Of a DNA stretch of 64,000 nucleotides, positions 49,201 to 58,953 are shown in pieces. The position numbers and the translations under genes were made by a program. The stretch covers positions 16,133,312 to 16,197,311 of the forward strand of contig NC_092675.1 of assembly GCF_964355755.1 (NCBI RefSeq). The letters are read 5' to 3'. The DNA is from Antedon mediterranea (taxonomy: Eukaryota; Echinodermata; Crinoidea; Comatulida; Antedonidae). The notes under the pieces were generated by a model. The model saw only the letters and a list, made by a program, of their open reading frames with translations. It did no database searches and was not told the origin of the DNA. Position 1 is the first letter of the stretch, and each line of letters begins with the position of its first letter.

Positions 49201-52200
49201 ACTCGGCTCATCGCCTCGTTGAAATATAACCTTTCATCATTCACCTCGTGCCATTATTTGTACCATTACACTCATAAACATTCATTATTTGTATAATATA
49301 GTATACACAGTATAATCTGTATACATATCACATACAGTGTAGAATAGGTGAAATTACGAGACCCACTATTTATTTCAATTTTTAACATATTGACGGTTTC
49401 AAAATGAAACGTGAAGGTAGCAATTTCGGAAGGAAAGTATCTCAGCAACAACATATTAACATCTGATGACATCAGAACATCCGATTGGCAAAATGTTCAC
49501 ATAAATTCGTATCTACAATCCAATAGCTTCCAGAAAACATTTTAATCATGATTATCACATTTTATTCTTACTAGCTATAACAGATTAAAATTTACTGTAA
49601 AGATGAAATTAATGACCCACGTAATTTAAATTTTTAGGCATGATGACATCATAAAAATTAAAATATTTTTAACTCATGCGAAAGATAGTTGATTGAACTA
49701 GACAATATTAAAATCTCGGAGAAAATGGAATATGGATAAGCGTGATTCGCTCCATTGAATGTGATTAACAATAACGAAAGAGGCAAAAATCCTATATTTT
49801 ACATTCGTGTGGCCATACGATGATGTCATAACATCCGTGAGGAAAAAATTCTGCATGAATTCATATCTACAACATATCTGCTTACATATTAAGTTAAAAA
49901 AATTAGGGGTAATCGTTGATCCTGAGGAGCTATAATAGATTCAAAAGAGGTATAATTTTGACAATATTTTGTAACTTTTGCAACTAAAACGCACACAAAT
50001 GGTCTAAATCAACGTGTACGTACGACGTCATTTTAATTTGAAATGATGTCAATCTTGTTCAAAATAATTTTTTGCGCGCGCGCGGGAATTTTTGACATGC
50101 TCAAAATGTCATGAATCGCGTAAAAAGTTGATTAGAAATTAATTTTGCGCATTTTGAAATTTTAAATGCGCGTCCGTGTGTAACTTCTTGTAAAACATGC
50201 CATTTTTAATCCACAAAAAGTTTGCTCTTGATATGACTTAAACTTTCACAAAGTGTCAATTAAAAATTACTTTTAGTTTTTAATCTATGATCAATCATAA
50301 AAAATCATAAATCGCGCGTAAGTCACGTTACGCAACTCTGACGTCTTTCAAAAATAGGAGGTGACCAACTTCAGGTAAATGTCCACATGTTGTCAAAGTT
50401 ATGAAATGTTATGTTTACACATTTTAGAGAAACGCGCTGCACAAAAATAGCGAGAAAGAAAGAAGAATAATACAGAAAAACTAGATTTGAACTCGTCACT
50501 TTGACGAGTTCGGGTTATCCGCGCAAACGCAACATGCACATACTTAACTATATGAACCTCGACAATTATTATGCCATCCTATGACATGAAATAAATATGT
50601 TTACAGTGCTGAATTGTACCTATTATGTAGCATACACCATATTACAGTATTTTACAGAATAAACTGTATATGTTATATACAGTGTAGCATAGACAGAATT
50701 ACGAGACCCATCTTTTAAATCCAATTATAAACACGATGACATCATCAAATTGACATATAAAGATAACAATTTACCAGTTGCGGATAACAAAAAAAGATAT
50801 TTACAATCACAAGGGGTATCCGCAACTACTAAGTTGCGGATAACCCCAAAAAAAAAATATTGATCCCATACAATAACAAGGAGTTATCCGCCAAGTGCGG
50901 ATAAAAGTGCGGATAACTAAAAAGAAAAAAAAAAGATCCTGACAATAAGTCAATGCGGATAACCAATTAAATATCAGACCAAAACATAGAGGGTGCTATA
51001 ATTGTTTTAAAACATAGAGGGAACTACTGTTTTTTTTTTAAATTTTAGAATGTGGTGTGGTGATTGAAAGATGTTTGTCCTGCAAACACAAGATCGTGTG
51101 TTCTACTTTAATCTTTCTAGATCATTCTTATTTAAATAAAAATGTTTATTGACCATACTTTAAGATATCTAAAATAAATGTAAAGCAATTATACTTACGC
51201 ATCTATGTTTAATTTTGGTGAAACAATTACATAGATGAGGAGAGCACCAAATATGACTAAATAGCTACCATACCAAATGAGATTCTCTATAAACGCTGAT
51301 TTTAACTTTCCCCGTACAGTAAAATCACCAGCATTAGCATAGGATTTAAGCAAAGGTATAACAGCCCTATAATGAAAATATTTAAAAAATCAGATGAATG
51401 AAATAAAATTGACAGCAATTAAATACAGTCCTTGTTAAGTGATAATGACCCCTCTCCCATCAGAGCTAAATGTATGACAATGTAAAGCACCATACAAGCT
51501 CTTTGCATGACATAGCAACAACCACTAAATGGGCAAACCATCTTATTATTATCATCGCAATGGGCTAATTGTAAAGTATCATCTTGTATCTAAAGTTAAG
51601 TGTTATAACTGCAGGCTTTGAATGTTGTTGTTATTTTTGTTACACACCAAGGATAGCCCACTATAGTCCGTAGACTTGTTTCCAGTGGGATCCTTCTGGT
51701 GGTGAATTGGGCAGTACACCGGAAGACGATCCCCTACTCTTTTTTTGGTGTTCTTTAACGTGTACATGAGCCATGTTGCATACGAAACCAATGGCTTAAC
51801 GTCTCATCTGAAAAACGGAAACCTGCAAGTTGGAACACACAGAGTGTGGTGATGGTATGATGGTAGAAATATAGATTAAACATTCTAAAAAAATCACCAT
51901 GTTAATAGAAATGTTGTCCAATAAACAATCTTCCATATAATAGGTAGAATATCAGGAACATAGCTCCAGGGTTCCTGACAGTTTACAGCATCTCTGACGG
52001 ATCGCCTATGAGTTGCATTCGCATCATAGTCATCAGAATTGTTCGTCACCATTGTGCTAATGATTGCTGCTGCTGAAGTTGTTGTAGTTCTTTCATCCTC
52101 CACTGGCATTGAAGGACTGTTTTTGGTAGAGTCATGATCAGCTTTGCATTGCTGATAAAATGTCTAAGTAATAAACATAACAATCAATATATAAAATAAC

Positions 52201-52680
52201 AAATTTGCTGCAGAAGTAACATATTACTATAACTGTTTTTTTTGCAATAATTTAACTTGCCTAGATAATGTACTACAATTTAAATTAATCTAAAAGAATT
52301 GCAATATGTACTAGGGTCAGCTTTAATATAATTTGTATCCTGGGTGAATGAAGTTTTTTAACATTAATACCAAGTAGTGAGCCCTCTCTATCCGAATATA
52401 GTTTTCCTTTATATATTTTGTTAAGTACTACACTTAGTTTCTCAGTGCTTTCAATTCATTTATTTGGTTTTTTTTGGCATAACATACATTTTTAATTAAC
52501 ACTTACCGCTGAAACATCAAGTGGAATGAGAAAGATTATAATCAATGAAAAGTACCAAGAGATAAAAGTGATGATGGTAACAAGTGGATGCTGTTTCCTC
52601 CAGTTACCATATTTATGCAATAAGTAAGCCGACAACACGAAGATGCAGATGATCTCTACCACCAGCGGACCCACACTCAT
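40257..52680 (-). CDS. LMBRD2: LMBR1 domain-containing protein 2 (LMBRD2), one exon unaccounted for
   Basis: Multipass membrane protein of the LMBR1 family; the human orthologue associates with the beta2-adrenergic receptor pathway. The N-terminus ([20 protein letters not shown], then [10 protein letters not shown]) matches LMBRD2 helices 1-2. Downstream blocks also fit: [106 protein letters not shown], and the C-terminus ending GIFDDI. The exons found encode about 683 residues; the family is near 700. Missing is the stretch after YIYIE that encodes a transmembrane helix and following loop. The first extracellular loop (exon 2) is longer and Thr/Ala-rich. ATG at 52680. Confidence 0.95.
40807..41431. 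mobile_element. TTAA-flanked non-autonomous DNA transposon
   Basis: Ends AGACCCCTTCCCT and AGGGAAGAGGGCT, flanked by TTAA on both sides (40803-40806 and 41432-41435). 625 bp, no transposase. Its TIR differs from the 12.3-kb TTAA element, so it is a separate family. In the last LMBRD2 intron. Confidence 0.85.
42200..42215 (+). repeat. poly-G tract
   Basis: G run interrupted by one A in the LMBRD2 intron after the 42372 exon; no further structure recognised. Confidence 0.7.
42489..43125. repeat. three diverged tandem copies of a 170-250-bp unit
   Basis: Units begin near 42489, 42735 and about 42907. Shared words include AGTTTTA, CAAAGCTAATGATG, TACAAAAGA, TACAGTACTTATTTG, AATTTTCTAAACC and CAAATTATG. 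The first and third also share GATTCAGTATCTATTGCATA. They occupy the LMBRD2 intron where an exon should lie. Confidence 0.85.
43411..43586. mobile_element. MITE family 2, copy 3
   Basis: Left TTACACAGACTAATAGTAACGG and right CCGTTACAGTTCATCTGTGTAA (each word split here by a base or two of decay) pair as inverted ends. The interior has GATTCTATGTGGGACAAGCT and TTATTCCTTATGACCATTTA. In the same LMBRD2 intron as the missing exon. Confidence 0.78.
44085..44160. repeat. fragment of dispersed repeat, inverted relative to about 16583
   Basis: CCAAAATATCGGGAGAAAATT ... CGTTGGGAGGTCTGAATTG; reversed, this reads CAGACCTCCCAACG as at 16588. In an LMBRD2 intron. Confidence 0.4.
44390..44530. mobile_element. 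SINE-like core-domain repeat
   Basis: AGGTACCCATT..CCCCTGGGTG..GTGTCTTGCC..GATACAGGCAATGCGGCG..TTTGAACACATGAC..GATCAGTCCAA..CTGCGCCACATGCC. This word order is that of a conserved multicopy core found in many invertebrate and vertebrate SINE-like repeats. A partial relative lies at about 44170-44240 (ATCTTGCCTAAAGGAAGCAG). Family name not certain. Confidence 0.6.
45590..48340. repeat. diverged long repeats in LMBRD2 intron 3, left block
   Basis: AT-rich interspersed-repeat block with at least one long copy at about 47290-48330 matching the right block at 49270-50560. A hairpin word AACTCGTCA..TGACGAGTT followed by GGTTATCCGC marks copy ends near 47214-47243 and 48238-48270. Another palindrome, AATTCGTCAAAGTGACGAATT, is at about 47117. 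No coding region. Confidence 0.75.
48341..49125. other. intronic sequence without recognised elements
   Basis: Part of LMBRD2 intron 3 between repeat blocks. 'CTAGGCCTAG'-like words cluster at 48838-48920, a common feature of this genome's introns. Confidence 0.4.
49126..49291. repeat. foldback hairpin element
   Basis: Two arms of about 70-75 bases form a near-perfect inverted repeat around a 15-base loop (TCGGCTCATCGCCTC). The arm contains TGTAATGGTACAAATAATGG and GAATGATGAAAGGTTATATT. Outer parts (CAAATAATGAATGTTT and AACATTCATTATTTG) also pair. No coding content. Confidence 0.93.
49292..50970. repeat. diverged long repeats in LMBRD2 intron 3, right block, with GCGGATAAC clusters
   Basis: About 49292-50560 is a second long copy: TTTGCGCATTTTGAAATTTT near 50140 matches TTTCGCATTTTGAAATTTT near 47900, and the CATGCCATTTTT and CCACA(A/G)AAAGTT words follow in both. 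It ends in the hairpin AACTCGTCACTTTGACGAGTT at about 50490 plus GGGTTATCCGC. From 50770 to 50965 at least six GCGGATAAC words occur in both orientations. Confidence 0.78.
51635..51835 (-). mobile_element. dispersed repeat with conserved core, SINE- or MITE-like
   Basis: The words GGTGTTCTTTAACGTGTACA, GAAACCAATGGCTTAACGTC and CATCTGAAAAACGG occur in the order of a core seen in multicopy repeats of many marine invertebrates. Lies in LMBRD2 intron 2. Strand and class uncertain. Confidence 0.5.
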
Positions 52681-54540
52681 GCTTTTAATTTGTCACTGTT
52701 ACTCTAGAAGAAACATAGACATGTTGTTAATAATAACAAATATATAATAGTTGAACAACCTAAATGGAGAATAAAAATTGCCAGCATTATTATAAATAAC
52801 TATTACTAGGCCTAGGCCTTTTAGTAAGAGGTCTTTCAGTAGTGAAATACCCCTCCTGATAATGGTTTAGCCTACCGCGTGACCCAATGTAATGTGCGTC
52901 ACTAACGAAGAGAGCAGCGGTCTCTTTTGAAATTGGTTTTGACTAGTGACCACGGATAACGCTTACCGCTATACCAGGTACACACTAGATATAGATATTT
53001 GCCTTACGTATTCCACAGCATGGATTAAGGAATAGAAGGATATGCATCAGTTTGAGATAAAAACTTCCATGACTCTAGCCGACAGAGTGCGGACCGCCCA
53101 CAATGTTACAAAATAAACACAGTTTAATTAACCGTTGTTACGGTCGCATGCCTAATATATTGTTTACTGCACATGATCAACAACCTTTAACCTTGTTGGC
53201 TATGCTTTCGCGCGCTCTTGCTGGCGCGATTAATATTTTATATTTTTAACGCTAGCTGCTAAACTTTATGCGACGTACAGTATTTAATATTACTTTTCTG
53301 AATTCAAATTAAACGATCTCCCAGAAATATTACAAGATTATTAATAAATGTAATTACAAGATTGAATACAAATTGTTTGTAAATTGTAGTACCCTTTGGG
53401 TTAAAAAAACATTAATTTTGCCATGTTTGCGATTGATTTACGCTAATGTTTTTATGACCTTAAAGTAGCATGACCTGTAGTAGCCCTACAAAATCAGTAA
53501 GGATACTAGGCCCAGGTCTTCTAGGCTTACTAGTAAACCCTATGTTTTGCCAACATTGATATAGGCCTATAGGTACAGTAGGCCTATTGGCAGGCTAATC
53601 GTAAGTTTAGTAGCTAACATGTGTAATCATGATCTATATACTCATCGTTGTCTACTTTGTGTGGGAATAATGATACAGTAATAGACAAGGTACTTTTATG
53701 CTTCGTTTGCCTTGCGTCTACTTTTCAAAACGAAACGATCTCTAGAGAGTAGTAGAATCGGTGGTGACGTATCGCAACTATACATAGCCAGCCAATCCCG
53801 GATCAGGGATCGCAGTTTTCATTCAATTAGGCCTGGTGATTGGATGTGATGTGGATGACATAACCACATCGATAATTAAGGAGATTTATGAAGAAACCAC
53901 TGCTTAGCCATATATTAATTATGACACGGTAAAAACATACATGGTCAAATGCATAATTTAATATTCTATAGATTAACGCAATTTTTAATGGCAGGAGGTG
54001 GCAGACCAATGTGATAATTCAAATATAACAATTGCATATTTTATTAATATAATTACCAACTACTTAAAATTATCGGTCGTAAGAAAGTTTATACTTTTCG
54101 TAGTCCGATTGTGATGAAATTAAAACAGAATTTTTCAGCAATATATTGTTGAGGTCAATTAATCATCGACGCAGACATGCCAATAGAACAATCAGACTGC
54201 GCATACGATTTCTACATGGCTACGTTTTGTTCTCAAAAAATGTAACAGTTGATTCGCAGCGTTCTATAGAGGGCCGTGGTTAGAAACACAGAGTTTCTTG
54301 ATTGGCAGCAGTGCTTTAGTATAGGCAAGCGCGTTGGAAAATCGTTTGATGTCAACGTCAATGCATATCCTTCAATTCCTTAATACATGTCCACACCAAA
54401 GAGACAACACGAACCGGAAAGCGAGTGAGATGCATTCTACCAGGTTGAACAGAGCTTTCAAGTCAGCCACTCGTCGGATTACACTCCCCGGTATGTCTTG
54501 TGGAAAAGATTAAAACATATATTAGTGCAACGAGCTGCTG
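52681..54540 (-). promoter_or_regulatory. LMBRD2 5' UTR and upstream region
   Basis: About 22 bases before the ATG lie in the same exon (acceptor near 52704), so an upstream non-coding exon and the promoter should lie further right. No TATA box or start site could be fixed. No other gene recognised to 54540. Confidence 0.4.
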
Positions 54541-54561
54541 GGTGATGAGCACCAGGAAATT

Positions 54562-54815
54562 TCTCCATTTTGGACAAATCGGATTTCTCTATTGGACAGT
54601 TTCTCTATATTGGACACAGCGCTTCTCTATTCCGGACAGAAATGTCCCCATTTTGCACAAATCGAATTTCTCTATATTGGAAAGTTTCTCTATTTTGGAC
54701 ACAGCACTTCTCTATTCTGGACAAAAATGTCCCCATTTTGGACAAATCGGATTTCTCTATTGGAACAGTTTCTCTATATTGGACACAGCACTTCCCTATT
54801 CTGGACAAAAATGCA
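54562..54815 (+). repeat. tandem repeat, period about 84 bp, about 3 units
   Basis: Units built from TTCTCTATATTGGACACAGC, CTATTC(C/T)GGACA(G/A)AAATGT and CCCCATTTTG(G/C)ACAAATC. Overlapping open frames on both strands follow the repeat and are not genes. Confidence 0.9.
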
Positions 54816-54837
54816 CTGTATGAATTCGTCAAAATGC

Positions 54838-55298
54838 TGTTAGTGTTTGGCCTATCCAACTGACCGGTTACATTCTCCTGTGCCATGGGGTTAGTACTAC
54901 GGGGGTTGGTATGGGACATTGTAGCATTCCTTGACAATATTGTCGTGCTGGGCAAAACCTTTGCAGACCATCTAAATAAGTTAACCAATGTCCTGGGTAG
55001 ACTTAGGAATGCCAACTTTTAACTAAAACCTGTTGTACCGTCTGACTGAGAAGGGAGCCCAATTTGGAGAGGACCAGCAGGTCGCTTTTGAAACTCTCAA
55101 GAATGCAGTGGTTCAACCTCTTGACTTAACATGACCGAACACAAGTGATGAATTCATACTGGATGTAGATGTACCAGATCACGCCATCGGTGGTGAACTG
55201 CTGCAGGTACAAGAGGATAAGAAACAAGAAATCGCCTACGGTACCACCCGGTTTAACGCTGAACGTAACTACTGCACGACCCGTAAGTAGTTGCTGGC
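54838..55298 (+). pseudogene. Ty3/Gypsy reverse transcriptase/RNase H remnant, part 1
   Basis: Shifting plus-strand frames read VLRGLVWDIVAFLDNIVVLG, then FADHLNKL, LYRLTEKGAQFG, DQQVAFETLKNAV, FILDVDVPDHAIGG and FNAERNYCTTRK: the RT-to-RNase H junction of a Ty3/Gypsy polyprotein. The catalytic position reads FLDN instead of the usual LDD. Stops and frameshifts make it dead. It is interrupted at 55299 by a foldback element and continues at 56747. Confidence 0.9.
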
Positions 55299-56737
55299 GG
55301 GTATTGCTAAACTGCGCAAACACTGCGCAAACACTTCGCAAACAACAAAAAAAGCTGCGCAAACCTCCTTCAAACCAATTAATATTTATTAGAACACAAC
55401 TAGAACTATATAGGGAGACAATTTATGGGAAAAAGAATTTGAAATTCCTTTAAATTTGCCTTTTTTTGGGTGAAAAACTTCAAATTTGGGAAAATTACTG
55501 ATTTCACAGCGCAAACCCCCCAAAAAAGCTGCGCAAACCTCCTTCAAACCAATTAATATTTATTAAAACACAACTAGACCTATATAGGGAGACAATTTAT
55601 GGGAAAACAAATTTGAAATTCCTTTATTAAAGTTTGCCTTTTTTTGGGTGAAAAACTTCAATTTTTGGGAAAATTACTGATTTCACAGCGCAAACAACAA
55701 AAAAAGCTGCGCAAACCTCCTTTAAATCAATTATTATTGATTAGAACACAACTAGAACTATATAGGGAGACAATTTATGAGAGAAAAAAATTGAAATTCC
55801 TATAAGTTTGCCTTTTTTGGGTTAAAAACTTCAATTTTTGGGAAAATTACTGATTTCACAGCGCAAACCACAACAAAAAGCTGCGGAAACCTCCTTTAAA
55901 TCAATTAATATTGATTAGATAACAACTAGACCTATATAGGGAGACAATTTATGGGAAAACAAATTTGAAATTCCTTTAAATTGCCTTTTTTTGGGTGAAA
56001 AACTGCAATTTTTGGGAAAATTACTGATTTCACAGCGCAAACCCCCTAAAAAAGCTGCGCAAACCTCATTCAAACCAATTAATATTTATTAGAACACAAC
56101 TAGAACTATATAGGGAGACATTTTATGGGGAAAAAAATTGAAATTGCTGTAAGTTTGCCTTTTTTTGGGTGAAAAACAGAAAATTACAGATTTCACAGAT
56201 TTACTGTAAAGGTTTGCGCAACTGCGCAACCTCAAAAAAAGCTGCGCAAACCTCCTTCAAATCAATTAATATTGATTAGATAACAACTAGAACTATATAG
56301 GGAGACAATTTATGGGAAAACAAATTTGAAATTCCTTTAAGCTTGCCTTTTTTTGGGTGAAAACTTCAATTTTTGGGAAAATTGAAGTTTTCACCCAAAA
56401 AAAGGCAAACTTAAAGGAATTTCAAATTTTTTTTCCCATAAATTGTCTCCCTATATAGGTCTAGTTGTGTTTTAATCAATATTAATTGATTTAAAAGAGG
56501 TTTGCGCAGCTTTTTTTGTTGTTTGCGCTGTGAAATCAGTAATTTTCCCAAAAATTGAAGTTTTTAACCCAAAATAGGCAAACTTAAAGGAATTTCAAAT
56601 TTTTTTTTCTCATAAATTGTCTCCCTATATAGTTCTAGTTGTGTTATAATCAATAATAATTGTTTTGAAGGAGGTTTGCGCAGCTTTTTTTGTTGTTTGC
56701 GCAGTTTGCGCAGTGTTTGCGCAGTTTAGCAATACCC
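55299..56737. mobile_element. foldback DNA transposon with internal tandem units, 9-bp target duplication
   Basis: Both ends begin GGGTATTGCTAAACTGCGC in inverted orientation, and GTTGCTGGC flanks both (55290-55298 and 56738-56746), a 9-bp duplication as in Mutator-like elements. The interior has six direct units of about 174-187 bp (GCTGCG(C/G)AAACCTCC at 55354, 55528, 55706, 55880, 56054 and 56241). An inverted arm follows from about 56385 to the right end. No transposase. It sits inside the Ty3/Gypsy remnant, which reads on at 56747. Confidence 0.92.
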
Positions 56738-56746
56738 GTTGCTGGC

Positions 56747-56870
56747 CTTTTTGTGTAAGACCCAACCAGCAGTCTGACTTGGTTCCTGAATTTCAAGGAT
56801 TCTCAAGGGCAACTGGCTCATTGGATGGAGGATCTCAGCCAGTACACCATGATGGTAGTTGAACATCGAA
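56747..56870 (+). pseudogene. Ty3/Gypsy remnant, part 2
   Basis: After the target duplication the frame reads PTSSLTWFLNFKDSQGQLAH and WMEDLSQYTMMVVEHR, the segment expected downstream of LLAVVA in Ty3/Gypsy RNase H. It joins the part ending at 55298 once the foldback element is removed. Degraded and non-functional. Confidence 0.85.
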
Positions 56871-58545
56871 AGTGAATTGTTTAGTTCTTTATGTAAAGTT
56901 TTACACATCCACAATCTGTAAATAGAAATGTATCCAAATCCACCTATGGAGATTAGCACAACCAATATCAGATTGACGCAGCAGCAGGTTGATGGGAAGT
57001 GGTGGTCCTTGGAGGAGCAAGAAGAAACGGACAGTGACTGCTTCAACGAGCGACTGCTCAACGCTGTACTGTACCACCACTATACCAACTGCGGAGGTCA
57101 GTGAAGACGTTGCCAGAGTGGAGACTGCCATTGGCCCGGAACCAGAGCACAAGCCATCAATCGCAGCAACATCTGACCAATAACCACAGAGGAAAAATCT
57201 GTGTGTGACTAGCTTGCGGTACATAACATGTGGAGGCATGTATGGGTGCAGCACCTTCCCACAAGACGCAGACCAAGCTGTACCTGCTGCGAAAAAATGC
57301 TACAGATTGAAATCATGGGGAGATCTGAGGCCATATATAGGCTGTATAGAGGAGATACATGTCATTGCCTTTGGCGAGATGCAGGGCTCGCAGAATCCTA
57401 AAATATTTGGTTGCCCATCGGGCAAGTAGGTTTTAGATTTTGGTTGCCCTCATCATTTTTTTACTTGCCCACTATTTTAACTTAATTTTAATGTTTTATA
57501 CCGCGACTGCACCGCGGAAAAACGTCGGTGAAAAACGCCTATGCTTAATACACTGTGGTGTTTTTTTCGATGGATTTTAAAGTAGTGAAAACAATTTTTC
57601 AAATTTTTTCAATTACACAGTGATGTAGGCCAATCTTTTAAGAACATTTTACAGTAATTTATTTTCTCATACGATCCTCCGTACAAGAGTTGCGATTGTT
57701 TAATTAACATGGTGTCCTGAAATCCCTTGAAAACGCTATGTTATTTCTGTTGGTTACGCTTCGTTGCACGGCATTGTTTGTCATCGATCGAAGATGTGTT
57801 CCGTTTCGTGAATGAAAAAGGCGTATTCACGTGGGTTTACTTTGGGAGCAAAAACGTTTTGCTTCTATTGTGCAATGAAATTCCGAAATCAAGCTATTTT
57901 GCGATATTTAAAATGTAGTGGCCTAGACATGGCACTAATTATCTTACAATTATTTAATAGATATATCTAAAATATTGCCTATAGAAATGTAGGCCTCCTA
58001 GGCCTAAAAAGTACTTATGAAGGTGATGAGCTTGTAACGCGTTGAAATCATAGAGAAGAAAAAAAAAACAAACATCAACTGACGTCCGTCTACGTGACGT
58101 GAAACAATACGCATGCGTATAGCAAAAAACCTCACAGCAGCTGCCGTAACGTAGTAGGAGCACATGGGTACGGTGTGTGGAGAGTGCGGGCTTGTGGAGG
58201 TTTGCTTGTTGTTTCAGTTGAAGCTCGCACAGGTTGGATAAAAACAACCATCTGCTCGCACAAGTTGGTGATTGAAAACAACACAAGGGAACTGTGCCGA
58301 ATTGTGGTGAAAACCACGTGCTCCGCCAAGTTGGAGTTTTTGAAAGTTCAACTCTCGGCGATACCCGAAGAAGTGTATTATTTTCAATGTTGATAATAAA
58401 AAATATACTGTAACTATTTAAGTATTCAATGTATTTATTAAATAAATTATTAGGCCTATTAAATTTATATTCTGTAATATTTATAAAAAAAATGGTAGGC
58501 CTACTTGCCTGTGTTAAAAACATCGGCCGCCGCCTATTTGGCACA
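56871..58545. other. unassigned sequence between Gypsy remnant and DIRS element
   Basis: No recognisable gene. About 56900-57200 may be further Gypsy-derived sequence. A CAGGGCTCGCAGAATC word near 57382, followed by TTGCCCATCGGGCAAGT, resembles one end of a widespread transposon, but no partner end was found. A plus-strand open frame of 72 codons at 58175-58393 has no recognised similarity. Confidence 0.4.
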
Positions 58546-58587
58546 GACTACACAAACCAACAGTGGTGTTGGTAGTCTATGAGTGCC

Positions 58588-58757
58588 GCTTACCTGGATA
58601 AACCAACATAAGCCTCTCTCTCCGACGAGAGGTAAACATTACGAAAAGAAGAACATTAATAACATTAATTTTTCCCCACCCCCGTCGGATAATGGATCAG
58701 TCCGCCACCAGTACGCCCTCAAGTGAGACACACCCACTTATCATCGTCATCATTTCT
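58588..58757 (+). repeat. DIRS inverted terminal repeat (element 3' side)
   Basis: Matches the reverse complement of 63726-63895 over 170 bases with no mismatch noticed. The outer extension 58546-58587 is unique to this end and is repeated inverted in the internal complementary region. Confidence 0.95.
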
Positions 58758-58792
58758 CAAGACCACCTGCCTGAGGGGACGGTAGGGAGGGC

Positions 58793-58890
58793 GTTTATCC
58801 AGGTAAGCGGCACTCATAGACTACCAACACCACTGTTGGTTTGTGTAGTCTATATCGTGCCTAGCTTACCTGGATAAACCAACATAAGCC
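58793..58890 (+). repeat. DIRS internal complementary region
   Basis: 58793-58850 is the reverse complement of 58546-58603 (58 bases), and 58848-58890 is the reverse complement of 63869-63911 (43 bases). The two share GTC at 58848-58850, matching the terminal GAC at both element tips. This is the template arrangement proposed to join the ends during circular DNA formation in DIRS elements. Confidence 0.95.
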
Positions 58891-58953
58891 AGTGTAGCAC
58901 CGGACTAGAGTCTAGTCGGAGGCGGGAGGCAAGGTAAACATTGTCATACATAC

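Larger units (their letters stand above)
40257..52680 (-). other. LMBRD2: exon map of LMBRD2
   Basis: Coding exons in transcript order, minus strand: 52507-52680, 51898-52163, 51199-51366, 45341-45551, 44569-44870, 43770-44019, [missing exon], 42372-42480, 41832-42036, 41546-41704, 40257-40462. Phases agree across all joins except 43770 to 42480: the upstream exon ends in phase 0 and the downstream one needs two preceding bases. The missing piece must be 3n+2 bases, about 130. A 5' UTR exon acceptor lies just upstream of the ATG, near 52704. Intron 3 (45552-51198) is repeat-rich. Confidence 0.88.

Noticed and set aside
54500-55015. Overlapping frames on both strands around the 84-bp repeat
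   Set aside because: Repeat-driven; the only real coding trace is the Gypsy remnant starting near 54838.
57382-57480. Possible hAT-type end at CAGGGCTCGCAG
   Set aside because: No matching inverted end or target duplication was found nearby.
58175-58393. 72-codon plus-strand frame as a host exon
   Set aside because: No recognised family, splice partner or start context; left as unassigned sequence.
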